This document shows, piece after piece, positions 23,083 through 32,391 of a stretch of 43,406 nucleotides of DNA. The notes beneath the pieces were generated by a model. The model saw nothing but the letters and a program-made list of their open reading frames with translations, was not told the DNA's origin and made no database searches. Numbering within the stretch: position 1 is the stretch's first letter; the number at the start of each line of letters is the position of its first letter. Origin of the DNA: Opitutia bacterium UBA953 (GTDB taxonomy: Bacteria > Verrucomicrobiota > Verrucomicrobiia > Opitutales > UBA953); contig DBCR01000058.1 of the NCBI GenBank assembly GCA_002293125.1, positions 1 to 43,406 of the forward strand, given 5' to 3'. Position numbers and translations under genes: made by a program.

Positions 23083-24471
23083 TTAGGCGATGACCTTGTC
23101 GACGACCTTACCGAAGTTATCGGTGAGGCGGAAGTCGCGGCCGTTGTAGCGGAACGTGAGCTTGGTGTGGTCGAAGCCGAGGAGGCGCAGGATCGTGGCG
23201 TGCAGGTCATGCACGTCGACGCCGTCCGCGGCGACCTGGGAGCCGATTTCGTCGGTCTCGCCGTAGTGCATGCCGCCCTTGACGCCGCCGCCGGCCATCC
23301 AGCAGCAGAAAGCCTTACCGTGGTGGTCGCGACCAGAAGCTGCGTTGACGCGGCCCGCGGTGGTCGGGGTGCGGCCGAATTCTCCGCCCCAGATGATGAG
23401 AGTCTGGTCGAGGAGACCGCGCTGCTTGAGGTCGGCGATGAGGGCGGCAGCCGGGCCGTCGATGGCTTCAGCCTTACCAGCGATCGCCGTGAAGAGGTTC
23501 GTGTGGTGGTCCCAGCCGCCGGCATCGACCTGAACGAAGCGGACGCCGCGTTCGACGAGGCGACGAGCGCAGAGGAGCTTGGCGCCGAGGTCGGACTTGC
23601 CATACATCTCGCGGGTCTTTTCGGACTCCTTGGAGATGTCGAAAGCGTCGGTCGCGGCGGTCTGCATGCGGAAGGCGAGTTCGAAGGACTCGATGCGGGC
23701 CTCAAGCTGCTCGTCCTTCTGGACGGTCTGCATGTGGCGCTCGTTCAGCTGGCGGACGAGGTCGAGCTGCTTGCGCTGCGCGTCCTGCGTGGTGAACTCG
23801 CTCTGGAGGTTGGCGATGATCTTGTTCGCCGGGGCACCCGGACGGAACGAGGTGCTCGCACCCTGGAAGAGGGACGGAAGGAAGGCCGAAGCGCGGGCGT
23901 CGGAGCTGCCACCGAGGGAGACGAAGCCGGGGAGATCCTGGCTTTCGGTACCGAGACCGTAGAGCACCCAGGCGCCGAGGGACGGCTTGGAGAGAATGGC
24001 CGAGCCGGTGTGCATCAGCTTGGCGGCCGGACCGTGGGCCGGGAGATCCTGGTGGAGCGAGCGGATGACGCACATCTCGTCGGCCACGCCCTGGAGCTTC
24101 GGGAAGATTTCGCTGATCTCGAGGCCGGACTTGCCGGACTTCTTGAACTCGAAGGGAGTCGGGAAGAGGACGCCGTTCATGCCGGAAGCGGACATGTCAG
24201 CGAGCTCCTTCATCTTCGGCTTCGGATCGAAGGTGTCGAGGTGCGAGGGAGCGCCACCGGCGAAGATGTGGATGACGTGCTTCGCCTTGGCGGCAAGGGG
24301 AGCCTTGCGCGGCTTGAGGTTGGCCATGACCTCAGCGTGAGCGTCGCTGACCATGTACTCGGACACCATGGTGCCGAAGGCGAGGGTGCCCATACCGAGA
24401 CCGGTCTGGCGCAGGAAGTCTCGACGGGAGTTGGCGGTCGGCACGTAATTGCCGCAGTTGGAGTCTTTCAT
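23083..24471 (-). CDS. Tat-exported DUF1501 protein (sulfatase/alkaline-phosphatase-like fold)
   Basis: A 462-residue protein of the DUF1501 family, widespread in Planctomycetes and Verrucomicrobia. The N-terminus carries a twin-arginine signal (SRRDFLRQTGLGMGTLAFG), so it is exported folded. Family motifs include HVIHIFAGGAPSHLDTFDPKP, a YGKSDLGAKLLCARRLVERGVRFVQVDAGGWDHH block, LIIWGGEFGRTP and RDHHGKAFCCWMAGGGVKGG. The DUF1501 family is structurally related to the sulfatase/phosphatase superfamily; its substrate is unknown. It is downstream (72-bp gap) of the PSCyt1-DUF1549-DUF1553 gene, the standard pairing. The two products are thought to act together on the cell surface, which is inference. 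The ATG follows CACCCCCA, without a Shine-Dalgarno sequence. Confidence 0.92.
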   Translation of the reverse strand: MKDSNCGNYVPTANSRRDFLRQTGLGMGTLAFGTMVSEYMVSDAHAEVMANLKPRKAPLAAKAKHVIHIFAGGAPSHLDTFDPKPKMKELADMSASGMNGVLFPTPFEFKKSGKSGLEISEIFPKLQGVADEMCVIRSLHQDLPAHGPAAKLMHTGSAILSKPSLGAWVLYGLGTESQDLPGFVSLGGSSDARASAFLPSLFQGASTSFRPGAPANKIIANLQSEFTTQDAQRKQLDLVRQLNERHMQTVQKDEQLEARIESFELAFRMQTAATDAFDISKESEKTREMYGKSDLGAKLLCARRLVERGVRFVQVDAGGWDHHTNLFTAIAGKAEAIDGPAAALIADLKQRGLLDQTLIIWGGEFGRTPTTAGRVNAASGRDHHGKAFCCWMAGGGVKGGMHYGETDEIGSQVAADGVDVHDLHATILRLLGFDHTKLTFRYNGRDFRLTDNFGKVVDKVIA

Positions 24472-24543
24472 TGGGGGTGATGATTAGGGATAAATATGGG
24501 GGGTGATTTTGAGAATTCAAACTAGATTGCTGGAGTAGGGTGA

Positions 24544-27500
24544 TCAATTCAGGTAAACGAATTCGTTCGAGCAGACCATGGACTGGGCCAGCATGACCCA
24601 AGGGTTGGAAGGCACCTTACGGTCGACCTTTTCCGAGTTATTCACGATTTTTCCTCCTTGAACCGAGGTTTCGATCTTCACCTCGGGGGTGGACTTGGTG
24701 GCGACCACGGCGGCGGCCTTGACCTTGGCGGCCTTTTCGGCCCTGGCCTTGGCTACCTTATCGGCCTTGGGCGAGACGGCCGGCTCGTCGATATAGCCGG
24801 CGATCCGGGCGACGAACTCGCGGGCGATCTGGCGCTCCTGGACGGTCGGCGAACGCTGGTACATGATGCGGTAGAGCTGAGTCACCCGCTCGTCGTCGGA
24901 ACTGGCCTTGGTCATCTCGGGGCGAGCGTTGACGTTACGGGCGACCTCGACGGCCAGCGGATTGTTCATGAAGAACAGGGCCTGCTGCGGGACGATGGTC
25001 GAGCCGCGAGTCGAGTTCGCCATGTTCGGATCGGCGAAGTCGAACTGGGACTGGAACTCGCTGAGCTTGTCGCGATCGATGAAGCCGTAGATGGTGCGAC
25101 GATAGCTGTAGGGCTCGTCGCTGATATTGACCGCGCGTCCGCCGAGGGCGCGGTCAAGCTTGCCGGAGAGGAGGAGCATCGAGTCGCGGATGGACTCGAA
25201 GTCCAGGCGACGGAGGTTCGCATGCCAGAGCAGCTTATTGGCTGCGTCGACTTTCAAGGGATCGACCGACGCCTTCTGCACGACGAGCGGGTTGGTATTC
25301 GGATTAGCCGACTGACGATAGGCCGCCGAGAGCAGGATCTTCTTATGCATCTTCTTGATCGACCAGCCGCCTTCGACGAAGGTGGTGGCCAGCCAGTCGA
25401 GCAGCTCGGGGTGGCTCGGGGCCTCGGACATGTTGCCGAAGTCATCCGGCGAGGTCACGATGCCGACACCGAAGTGGTGCATCCAGAGGCGATTCACCAA
25501 GACGCGGGCCGTGAGCGGATTGGTGCGGCTGGCGATGGCCAGGGCGAGTTCGCGCCGTCCGCTACCTTCGTAGAAAGGCAGGCGGTCAGGGCCGGCGAGC
25601 ACTTCGAGGAATTGGCGAGGGACGACCGGTCCGCGCTTATTGCGGTCGCCGCGGATGTACACGTAGCTGTCGCGCGGCTTCTCGACGTCGGTGACCACCA
25701 TCGCCGTGCCGGGACCGCCGGGGTGCGTGATGTCGAGCGCGTTGATGTCGGCGAACTTGAAGTGCTTCGCAGGCATGTTGTTATTGACGAAGGTAGCGGC
25801 GATCGGCTGCTGCCAGCTCTCGCAGAAGTCGCGGCTCGTGGTCACGCGCTCGAGCAGCGAGACGGTGGAGATGTCCTCGACGTTAGGCAGGGGCCAGGGG
25901 AAGGCGGCGAGCTGAGCGACGGCGGGGTCGTCCTTGTCGCCCTTGCGGCCCGGCTGGCTGCGCAGCTGGATGTGCGCGACGATCTTATCGCGGTTCTTCT
26001 TGAACATCGCCTGGTAGGCGAAGGCGACTTCCTCGAGGGACTTCGGCTTGAGGCCGCGGAGGCCGTCGGCGACGAGCGGGTTGACCGGGCTCTTCTTGTC
26101 GGCCAGCGCGGCTTCGATGATCGCGGGGGCCTGCTTCTCGAAATTCTCGGGGCTGACCTTCTTGAGACGGACGAGCAGTCCGGTGATCGGGTGATCGGGG
26201 CGGTTCATCGAACCAGCGAAGGTGGTGCCCAGCTCGCGGCTATCGCCCAGGTCGAACTTCTTGAGGATATCGAAACCCGCGGAGCTACGGAACCCGCCGG
26301 ACAACGCGGCGAGAGACCGCGGAGCGAACTCGCGATGGAAGGCGGCCTGCATGCCGGCGAGGTGCTTGTAGTAGCCGCCGGAGGTGGTGCTGATGAGGTC
26401 GGCGAGCTTCTTCTCGTAGTCGGCGCGATAGGCGTTGGTCGGCGCGTTCTTGCCGACGAGGAGCGGATCACGGACGACCGGATTCTGCTGAGGCTCGATG
26501 ACGGAGGCGAAGATACCGTGGAGGGAGTAGTAGTCGGCGGCCGGGATCGGGTCGAACTTGTGGTCATGACAACGGGAGCAGGATACGGTCAGTCCGAGGA
26601 AGCCCTTGGTCGTCGCATCGATGCGCTCGTCGATGGTGTCGTCATTATTCTGGAAACGCTTCCCGACGGTGATGAAGCCGAGGGCAGCGAGGCGCGCGTC
26701 ATCCTTAGCCAGGTCCGGCAGACGGTCGGCGGCGAGCTGCTCGATGATGAACTGGTCGTAAGGCTTATCGGTATTGAACGCGTCGATGACGTAGTCGCGA
26801 TAGGTCCAGGAGGCATCGAAGGTCTCGATGGTACCATTACGCTTCAGGCCCTTCGTGTCGGAGTAGCGGGCGGTATCGAGCCAGTGGCGAGCCCAGCGCT
26901 CGCCGTAGTGGGGCGAAGCGAGCAGACGGTCGACGGTACGCTCGACGACGGCGGTCACCGCGCGGCCAGCCTGCCCCCTGCGGGCGGCCATGTTGTCCAT
27001 GGCGAGGGCGGCGTCGTAATCGCGGGAGAAGGCGTCGACTTCGACGCTCGTGGGCGGCAGGCCGATCAGGTCATAGGAAAGACGGCGGAGGAGCGATTCA
27101 CCATCCGTGGCGGGGCTGGGCTTGAGGCCATTCTCATCGAGTTTCGCGAGCAAGAAGGCGTCGACTTCGTTCTGGCACCAGGCGGCGTTGCTGAGCTTGG
27201 TCGGCACGGCGAATTCGCGGACCGGCTGGAAGGCCCAGTGGCTGCGCGCCTTGTCGGAAAGACCGGTGAGCTTGGCGCCGCCGGCACCGGCGGGAGCCGG
27301 CGCACCCATCTTGATCCACTGCTCAAGGGACGCGATCTGCGCGTCGGAAAGCTTGGCGCCCTTCTTGCGCGGCGGCATCGAAAGATCGGGATCCGTCTGA
27401 TGGACGGCAAGGATCAGCATGGATTTCTTGATATCGCCCGGCACGACCGCCGGACCTAGATCGCCACCTGACAGCAGGCCCGCGCGCGAGTCCATGATCA

Positions 27501-27705
27501 GGCCCCCCTTCGAGACGCCCTTCTCCTTCGAGTGACATTCGTAACAACGTTCGGTGAAGATCGGGCGGACGTTCTTCTCGAAGAATTCCAAGCCGGCCGG
27601 ATCCATCTTCGGTTCGGCGGGAGCGTCGGCGGCGGAAAGCATGGCGGTCGATCCCAAGGCGGCGAGCACGGGGAGGAGACGAAGCATGTTCGGGTGGCGT
27701 TTCAT
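24544..27705 (-). CDS. Exported PSCyt1-DUF1549-DUF1553 cytochrome-like protein, first copy
   Basis: A 1053-residue protein of the planctomycete-cytochrome type. After a signal peptide, the PSCyt1 domain contains one c-type haem motif CYECH at residues 54-58 (FTERCYECHSKEKG) and a Met ligand candidate in LSMPPRKKG. The PSCyt2/DUF1549 domain follows (WARHWLDTARYSDTKG, CSRCHDHKFDPIP with a second CxxCH, GFITVGKRFQNND). The DUF1553/PSD1 domain follows (RRELALAIASRTNPLTARVLVNRLWMHHFG, LRRLDFESIRDSML). A Lys/Ala/Val-rich linker of about 50 residues precedes the extreme C-terminus SNEFVYLN. It is probably an electron-transfer or haem protein for polysaccharide breakdown at the cell surface; exact role unknown. 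It is upstream of DUF1501 and near-paralogous to the next gene. Confidence 0.93.
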   Translation of the reverse strand: MKRHPNMLRLLPVLAALGSTAMLSAADAPAEPKMDPAGLEFFEKNVRPIFTERCYECHSKEKGVSKGGLIMDSRAGLLSGGDLGPAVVPGDIKKSMLILAVHQTDPDLSMPPRKKGAKLSDAQIASLEQWIKMGAPAPAGAGGAKLTGLSDKARSHWAFQPVREFAVPTKLSNAAWCQNEVDAFLLAKLDENGLKPSPATDGESLLRRLSYDLIGLPPTSVEVDAFSRDYDAALAMDNMAARRGQAGRAVTAVVERTVDRLLASPHYGERWARHWLDTARYSDTKGLKRNGTIETFDASWTYRDYVIDAFNTDKPYDQFIIEQLAADRLPDLAKDDARLAALGFITVGKRFQNNDDTIDERIDATTKGFLGLTVSCSRCHDHKFDPIPAADYYSLHGIFASVIEPQQNPVVRDPLLVGKNAPTNAYRADYEKKLADLISTTSGGYYKHLAGMQAAFHREFAPRSLAALSGGFRSSAGFDILKKFDLGDSRELGTTFAGSMNRPDHPITGLLVRLKKVSPENFEKQAPAIIEAALADKKSPVNPLVADGLRGLKPKSLEEVAFAYQAMFKKNRDKIVAHIQLRSQPGRKGDKDDPAVAQLAAFPWPLPNVEDISTVSLLERVTTSRDFCESWQQPIAATFVNNNMPAKHFKFADINALDITHPGGPGTAMVVTDVEKPRDSYVYIRGDRNKRGPVVPRQFLEVLAGPDRLPFYEGSGRRELALAIASRTNPLTARVLVNRLWMHHFGVGIVTSPDDFGNMSEAPSHPELLDWLATTFVEGGWSIKKMHKKILLSAAYRQSANPNTNPLVVQKASVDPLKVDAANKLLWHANLRRLDFESIRDSMLLLSGKLDRALGGRAVNISDEPYSYRRTIYGFIDRDKLSEFQSQFDFADPNMANSTRGSTIVPQQALFFMNNPLAVEVARNVNARPEMTKASSDDERVTQLYRIMYQRSPTVQERQIAREFVARIAGYIDEPAVSPKADKVAKARAEKAAKVKAAAVVATKSTPEVKIETSVQGGKIVNNSEKVDRKVPSNPWVMLAQSMVCSNEFVYLN

Positions 27706-27833
27706 AAGGGGGGAGGATAGCCGGGAGCGGCTGGGGGTTCCTACTAGGTGATAATTCTTATGTCTGGATGAAGGACATCAACCTCTGGTTTGCCGTTGTT
27801 ACCTCATACAACCCCGGCCAACCCCCTTTGGGC

Positions 27834-27860
27834 GATTTTTGTTAAAAAATTGTCAAAATC
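27834..27860. other. AT-rich imperfect inverted repeat upstream of the PSCyt1 gene
   Basis: GATTTT at 27834-27839 and AAAATC at 27855-27860 flank an A/T-rich core containing TTGACA on the minus strand (27856-27851). Its 251-bp gap also holds GTTGT/ACAAC arms around 8 nt near 27795-27812. These are candidate regulatory sites. No good -10 box was found at correct spacing from the TTGACA. Confidence 0.3.
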
Positions 27861-27908
27861 CCGCGGGCCGCGCCTCGGGTGCTGCCTCCCCTTCAGCCAT
27901 AAAAACAA

Positions 27909-27934
27909 GAAAGCCGGCCACATGGCCGGCTTTC
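27909..27934 (-). terminator. Terminator of the second PSCyt1-DUF1553 gene
   Basis: Stem GAAAGCCGGCC/GGCCGGCTTTC with loop ACAT. On the minus strand TTGTTTTTATGG follows, a good T run. It lies 22 bp past the stop codon at 27957, and separates this gene from the paralogue downstream. Confidence 0.88.
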
Positions 27935-27956
27935 GGAGGAAGTGGTGGTGCTATCC

Positions 27957-30900
27957 TTAGTTCACGTAAACGAACTCGTTCGAAAGCAACAGGGCTTGGA
28001 TGAGCAGTTCCGTCGGGGTCATCGGCGTGCGGGCGATGGACTCGCCGACGTTCTGCATCACGCTTTCGGCACCGCCACCCGTCACGGAGGTCATCATGCT
28101 CTCTTCGCCATCGGGAGCCTTGATCGCCACACCCTTGGAGGCAGGCGCCATGGTACGAGCCACCGGAGCCACGGCCTTGGTGCCGGCCTTGGTGCCAGCG
28201 ACGGCGGCCTTGGTCGAAGGACGGAGGCCGGCGGTCGCGACGGTCATCTTGGCCTTGGCCAGGAATTCCTGGGCGACACGGATCTCACTGGCGGAGGGAC
28301 GGCGCTGGAACATGCAACGGAACATCGCGACGATGCGCTGGTCTTCCGACATCGCGTTGACCACGTCCTTGCGAGAGGACACGGCGCGGGCGACCTCGAC
28401 GGAGAGCGCATTGTTCATGAAGTACAGGGCCTGCTGAGGCACGATGGTCGAATTGCGCTTCGAGTTCGGCTGATCAGGGTCGCCGTAGTCGAACTGCGAG
28501 AGCGTGTCGCTGAGGCGGCTGCGATCGACGTAGCCGTAAAGGCTGCGACGATAGCTGAAAGGCTCGTCCGTGATGTTGGCGGGCTGGCCGCCGACCGCCG
28601 GGTTGAGCTTGCCGGTGAGGAGGATCATCGAATCACGGATGGACTCGAAGTCGAGGCGACGGAGATTGCCGCGCCAGAGTAGGCGGTTGCTGGCATCAAT
28701 CTTGAGCGGATCGATGGGTCCCTTCTTTTGCACGAGCGGATTGGCGGTCGGGTCGGAGTCCAGGCGATAGACGTTGCTCATCACGATCATGCGATGGAGG
28801 CGCTTCATCGTCCAACCGTTCTCCATGAACTCGGCCGCGAGATAATCGAGGAGCTCAGGGTGCGAAGGCTTCTCAGCCATGTTGCCAAGGTCATCCACCG
28901 AGGAGACGAAGCCTTCGATGAAGTGCTTCATCCAGGTACGGTTGACGGCCACACGGGCGGTCATCGGGTTTTCCTTGGTGGCGATGGACTGGGCGAACTC
29001 GTAGCGGCCGCTGCCGTCGACGTACGGACGACGGTCTCCCTTGGAGAGGATTTCGAGGAACTGGCGGGGCACGATCTCACCCTTGTTGTTCTTATCGCCG
29101 CGCTTGAACACGTAACTGTCCTTCGGAGCTTCGGAATCCTGCACGACCATCGCCTCGCCAGGGGCGCCGGGGTGCGAGAGCCGCAGCTCATTGATGCGGG
29201 TGTGGCGGAAGTAGGCGACCGGCTCGCGGTTGCCGATGCCGCCGTAGATCGGGCGGTTCTGCCAGTCGGCGCAGAACTTACGGGTGCTGAAGAGCGAGAT
29301 CATGTCTTCGTTGTCGAAGATCTCGTCGTAGCTCGGGATGGCCCAAGGATAGCCGGTCATCTGGGCGATGGCCGGAGAGGTCTTCTTCCATTCTTCACCG
29401 GGTTTGGCGAGAAGGGCGAGGTGCGCGAGGATGGCGGCCTTGTTCTCGTTGTACGCCTTCTGGTAAGCGGCGGCGACGTCATGGAGCGACTTCGGCTTCA
29501 GGCCACGGAGGGCGGCGGCGATGATCGGGTTGACCGGATTATCGGGGTCGCTGATGGCTTCTTGGATCGCGATCGGGGCGCGCTCGGCGAAATAGACGAG
29601 GGGCACCTGGGCGACGGCGTAAAACGGACCGGTGATCGGCGAGTCCTTCTGGATGCGCATCGCGGCGAAATCGGTGTCTTCCTGGAGGCTGATCTTGTAA
29701 CGCTCGGAGAAGTCACCGGCTTCGGCGGAACCGCCGCGGACGCTGGCGATCATCAGGCGACCAGCCATCTCGTTGTCGTAACGGGCGCGGGTCTCACGCA
29801 TGTAACGGAAGAAGCCGGCGACCTGCTCGTCCTGGAGCTGGCCAAGTCGCTTGGTGAAGTCGGAGCGCGCGGCGGCGGCGGACTTCGAAGTGGCGGCAAT
29901 CGTCGGGTGGTGCAGCGGCTCGACGGTCGAGGCGAAGATACCGTGCAGGGAGTAGTAATCCTTGATCGGAATCGGATCGAACTTATGGTCGTGACAGCGG
30001 GCGCAGGACACCGTGAGTCCGAGGAAGGCCTTGGTGCTCGTGTCGATGCGTTCGTCAATGATGTCGTTCGGGTCGTCGAAGCGCTTGCCGACGGTAAGGA
30101 AGCCGAGCGCGGCGAGACGCGGATCGTCAGGGGAGATGCCGGGGATGCGGTCGGCAGCGAGCTGCTCGACGATGAACTTGTCGTAAGGCTTATCGTCGTT
30201 CAGCGCGTTGATGACGTAATCGCGATAGGTCCAAGCGTAGGCGAAACGGTAATCCTTGAAGAGGCTGTCACCCTGGTCGACCTGGAGGCCGCGGGTATCG
30301 GAGTAGCGGGCGGTGTCGAGCCAGTGGCGAGCCCAGCGTTCGCCGTAGTGGGGCGAGGCGAGGAGGCTATCGATCTGCTTGGCGTAGATCGCTTCGACGG
30401 CGACGGCGGGCTTGCCGGAGCGAAGCGCCATCGTGTCCGTGATCTGCGCGGCCTGAATGGCCTTTTCAAAGGCATCGACCTGCTCGGAAGTGGGCGGAAG
30501 GCCGATCAGGTCGTAGGAAACACGACGAAGGAAGGCTTCAGGATTGGCAGCAGGATTAGGCTGGAGACCCTTCTCCTCGAGTTTGGCCATGATGAACGCG
30601 TCGATGGGCGTCTTGACCCAGGCGCGGTTCTTCACTTCGGGAACGGTCGGCTTCTTGACGGGCTGGAAGGCCCAGTGATCGCGAGCCTTGCCCGTGAGAC
30701 CAGTGAGCTTGGCGGCGCCGCCGGAAGGCATGGGCGCACCCATCTTCACCCACTCTTCGAGGATGGCGATTTTGTCATCCGGCAGCTTGCCACCCGTCTT
30801 CTTCGGGGGCATCGAGAACTCGGGATCGTTGTAACGGACGGCCTTGATGAGGAGAGACTTCTCGAGATCGCCCGGGACAACCGAAGGGCCTTCGTCGCCG

Positions 30901-31121
30901 CCCTTGTAGGCGCCGTCCATGGAATCGAGGATGAGGCCACCTTTGGAGGAATTCTTCTCAGCCGAGTGGCACTCGTAGCAGCGATCTATGAGAATCGGGC
31001 GCACGTTCTTCTCGAAGAACTCGAGGCCTTCCTTGGTAGCAGGCGTCGCCTCGGCGGAGGGAGCGACGGCGAGGGCAGCGATTGCCGCGAACGCGAGGGT
31101 GGTATGACGGAGCGACAGCAT
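27957..31121 (-). CDS. Exported PSCyt1-DUF1549-DUF1553 cytochrome-like protein, second copy
   Basis: A 1054-residue paralogue of the downstream protein. I chose the ATG at 31121 (MLSLRHTTLAFAAIAALAVA, a signal peptide), not an upstream frame extension. The PSCyt1 haem motif CYECH is at residues 48-52 and is followed by SMPPKKTGG. DUF1549 has WARHWLDTARYSDTRG, CARCHDHKFDPIP and LGFLTVGKRF. DUF1553 has MTARVAVNRTWMKHFIEG, LRRLDFESIRDSMILLTG and PQQALYFMNNALSVEVAR. The end is SNEFVYVN, as in the neighbour, with a different Ala/Thr-rich linker (SMMTSVTGGGAESVM). Its terminator isolates it from the DUF1501 pair, so this copy has no adjacent partner; it may share the one at 23083. The start has no Shine-Dalgarno sequence (ACACACCC). 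Confidence 0.92.
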   Translation of the reverse strand: MLSLRHTTLAFAAIAALAVAPSAEATPATKEGLEFFEKNVRPILIDRCYECHSAEKNSSKGGLILDSMDGAYKGGDEGPSVVPGDLEKSLLIKAVRYNDPEFSMPPKKTGGKLPDDKIAILEEWVKMGAPMPSGGAAKLTGLTGKARDHWAFQPVKKPTVPEVKNRAWVKTPIDAFIMAKLEEKGLQPNPAANPEAFLRRVSYDLIGLPPTSEQVDAFEKAIQAAQITDTMALRSGKPAVAVEAIYAKQIDSLLASPHYGERWARHWLDTARYSDTRGLQVDQGDSLFKDYRFAYAWTYRDYVINALNDDKPYDKFIVEQLAADRIPGISPDDPRLAALGFLTVGKRFDDPNDIIDERIDTSTKAFLGLTVSCARCHDHKFDPIPIKDYYSLHGIFASTVEPLHHPTIAATSKSAAAARSDFTKRLGQLQDEQVAGFFRYMRETRARYDNEMAGRLMIASVRGGSAEAGDFSERYKISLQEDTDFAAMRIQKDSPITGPFYAVAQVPLVYFAERAPIAIQEAISDPDNPVNPIIAAALRGLKPKSLHDVAAAYQKAYNENKAAILAHLALLAKPGEEWKKTSPAIAQMTGYPWAIPSYDEIFDNEDMISLFSTRKFCADWQNRPIYGGIGNREPVAYFRHTRINELRLSHPGAPGEAMVVQDSEAPKDSYVFKRGDKNNKGEIVPRQFLEILSKGDRRPYVDGSGRYEFAQSIATKENPMTARVAVNRTWMKHFIEGFVSSVDDLGNMAEKPSHPELLDYLAAEFMENGWTMKRLHRMIVMSNVYRLDSDPTANPLVQKKGPIDPLKIDASNRLLWRGNLRRLDFESIRDSMILLTGKLNPAVGGQPANITDEPFSYRRSLYGYVDRSRLSDTLSQFDYGDPDQPNSKRNSTIVPQQALYFMNNALSVEVARAVSSRKDVVNAMSEDQRIVAMFRCMFQRRPSASEIRVAQEFLAKAKMTVATAGLRPSTKAAVAGTKAGTKAVAPVARTMAPASKGVAIKAPDGEESMMTSVTGGGAESVMQNVGESIARTPMTPTELLIQALLLSNEFVYVN

Positions 31122-31278
31122 GGGTGTGTTTCTTAAGGTGGGATTAAGGTAAGGGTAAGCAGCCCGGGAGCGGACTGACCTTAATCTGAATGTAAGCCAA
31201 GGCCCCCGGAAATCAAGTGCGCTTCCCCATTCGGATTGTAAAGGAAAGACCCCACGGCGAGGATGGCCGGGCCGGACG

Positions 31279-32391
31279 ATGCGCATCCTGATCGCCAACG
31301 ACAAATTCAAGGGCTCCCTGCCGGCGGAAAAAGCCGGTTTTCATATTAAAAGTAGCCTAGAAACGACCTTTCCACAGGCCTCCTTCGACCTTTGCCCGAT
31401 TGCGGACGGCGGCGAAGGTACCGCCCAAGCGATGACCGCTGCCCTGGCCGGAGAATGGACCCGTGGCACCACCCAAGACGCCCAAGGAAGGCCGCTCGAA
31501 GCCCCCTTCGGCTGGGTAGCCAGTTCGGCCACGGCCATCATGGAAATGAGCGCGGCCAGCGGCCTGGCAATCGTCCAAGATTTAAAACTTAACCCATTTA
31601 CTGCCAGCACTTTAGGTACAGGGATTCTCATCCAATCCGCCCACGCCAAAGGTGCCCGCCGCATCCTCATCGGCATCGGAGGAAGCGCCACCAACGATGG
31701 CGGCCTCGGGGTGGCCATCGCCCTTGGATATACCTTTAGGAAAGCGGGGCACGCCTTCACCCCCACCCTCGAGACGATTTTGGAGGCCGATCAGGTCGAG
31801 AAGCCAGCTTCCCTGCCCGTCTGCGAGCTCATCGTCGCCTGCGATGTGGACAATCCCCTGCTCGGCCCCCGCGGCGCCACGCGCGTCTACGGCCCGCAGA
31901 AAGGCGTCACGGATTTCATCTGGTTCGAACAGCGGCTCGCACACCTCGCCGACCTCGTGCGACGCGACCTCGGCAACGATCCACGCGAAGCACCTGGTGC
32001 CGGCGCCGCGGGCGGACTCGGCTACGGCCTCATGGCTTTCCTCGGCGGACGTCTCGTCAGCGGCTTCGACATGGTCGCGAAACAGATCGGACTCGAAGCC
32101 CGCGTCGCCGCCGCCGACCTCGTCATCACCGGCGAAGGCAGACTCGATGAACAAAGCCTGCAAGGCAAAGGCCCCGTCGGCGTCGCCCGACTCGCGCGGC
32201 GTCTCGGCAAGAAGATCGTCGGCGTCGCCGGCTCGGTCGACGACTCAGCCGCGCTGCGCGCGCAATTCGACCTGCTGATCCCGATCAAGCCCGACGCGAT
32301 GCCGCTCGACGAGGCCATGCGGCGCACGGGCGAGCTCATCGAGACCGCCGTCCGCGCCCACGCCGCACCACTGCGCGCCCTCAGCCCTTGA
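31279..32391 (+). CDS. Glycerate kinase
   Basis: Phosphorylates glycerate, a product of sugar-acid or glyoxylate metabolism (garK/glxK family). It has 370 residues. The fold is recognised by MRILIANDKFKGSLPAEKA, CPIADGGEGTAQAM, MEMSAASGLAIV, GIGGSATNDGGLGVAIALGY (phosphate loop), ACDVDNPLLGPRGATRVYGPQKG and ITGEGRLDEQSLQGKGPVGVARLAR. Whether the product is 2- or 3-phosphoglycerate cannot be told. It stands alone on the plus strand and its last 11 bases overlap the end of the convergent DUF1501 gene. The start has CCGGACG before it, no Shine-Dalgarno sequence. Confidence 0.94.
   Translation: MRILIANDKFKGSLPAEKAGFHIKSSLETTFPQASFDLCPIADGGEGTAQAMTAALAGEWTRGTTQDAQGRPLEAPFGWVASSATAIMEMSAASGLAIVQDLKLNPFTASTLGTGILIQSAHAKGARRILIGIGGSATNDGGLGVAIALGYTFRKAGHAFTPTLETILEADQVEKPASLPVCELIVACDVDNPLLGPRGATRVYGPQKGVTDFIWFEQRLAHLADLVRRDLGNDPREAPGAGAAGGLGYGLMAFLGGRLVSGFDMVAKQIGLEARVAAADLVITGEGRLDEQSLQGKGPVGVARLARRLGKKIVGVAGSVDDSAALRAQFDLLIPIKPDAMPLDEAMRRTGELIETAVRAHAAPLRALSP

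Noticed and set aside
24658..27459. 933-codon open frame on the plus strand
   Set aside because: It is antisense to a clear PSCyt1-DUF1549-DUF1553 gene, its translation is rich in G, D, V, R and E with no motif, and long antisense frames are common at this G+C content.
28728..31136. 802-codon open frame on the plus strand
   Set aside because: Antisense shadow of the second PSCyt1 gene with the same low-information composition.
31122..31310. N-terminal extension of the second PSCyt1 gene, starting at 31310
   Set aside because: It has no signal-like sequence and overlaps the glycerate kinase start; ATG 31121 begins a good signal peptide.
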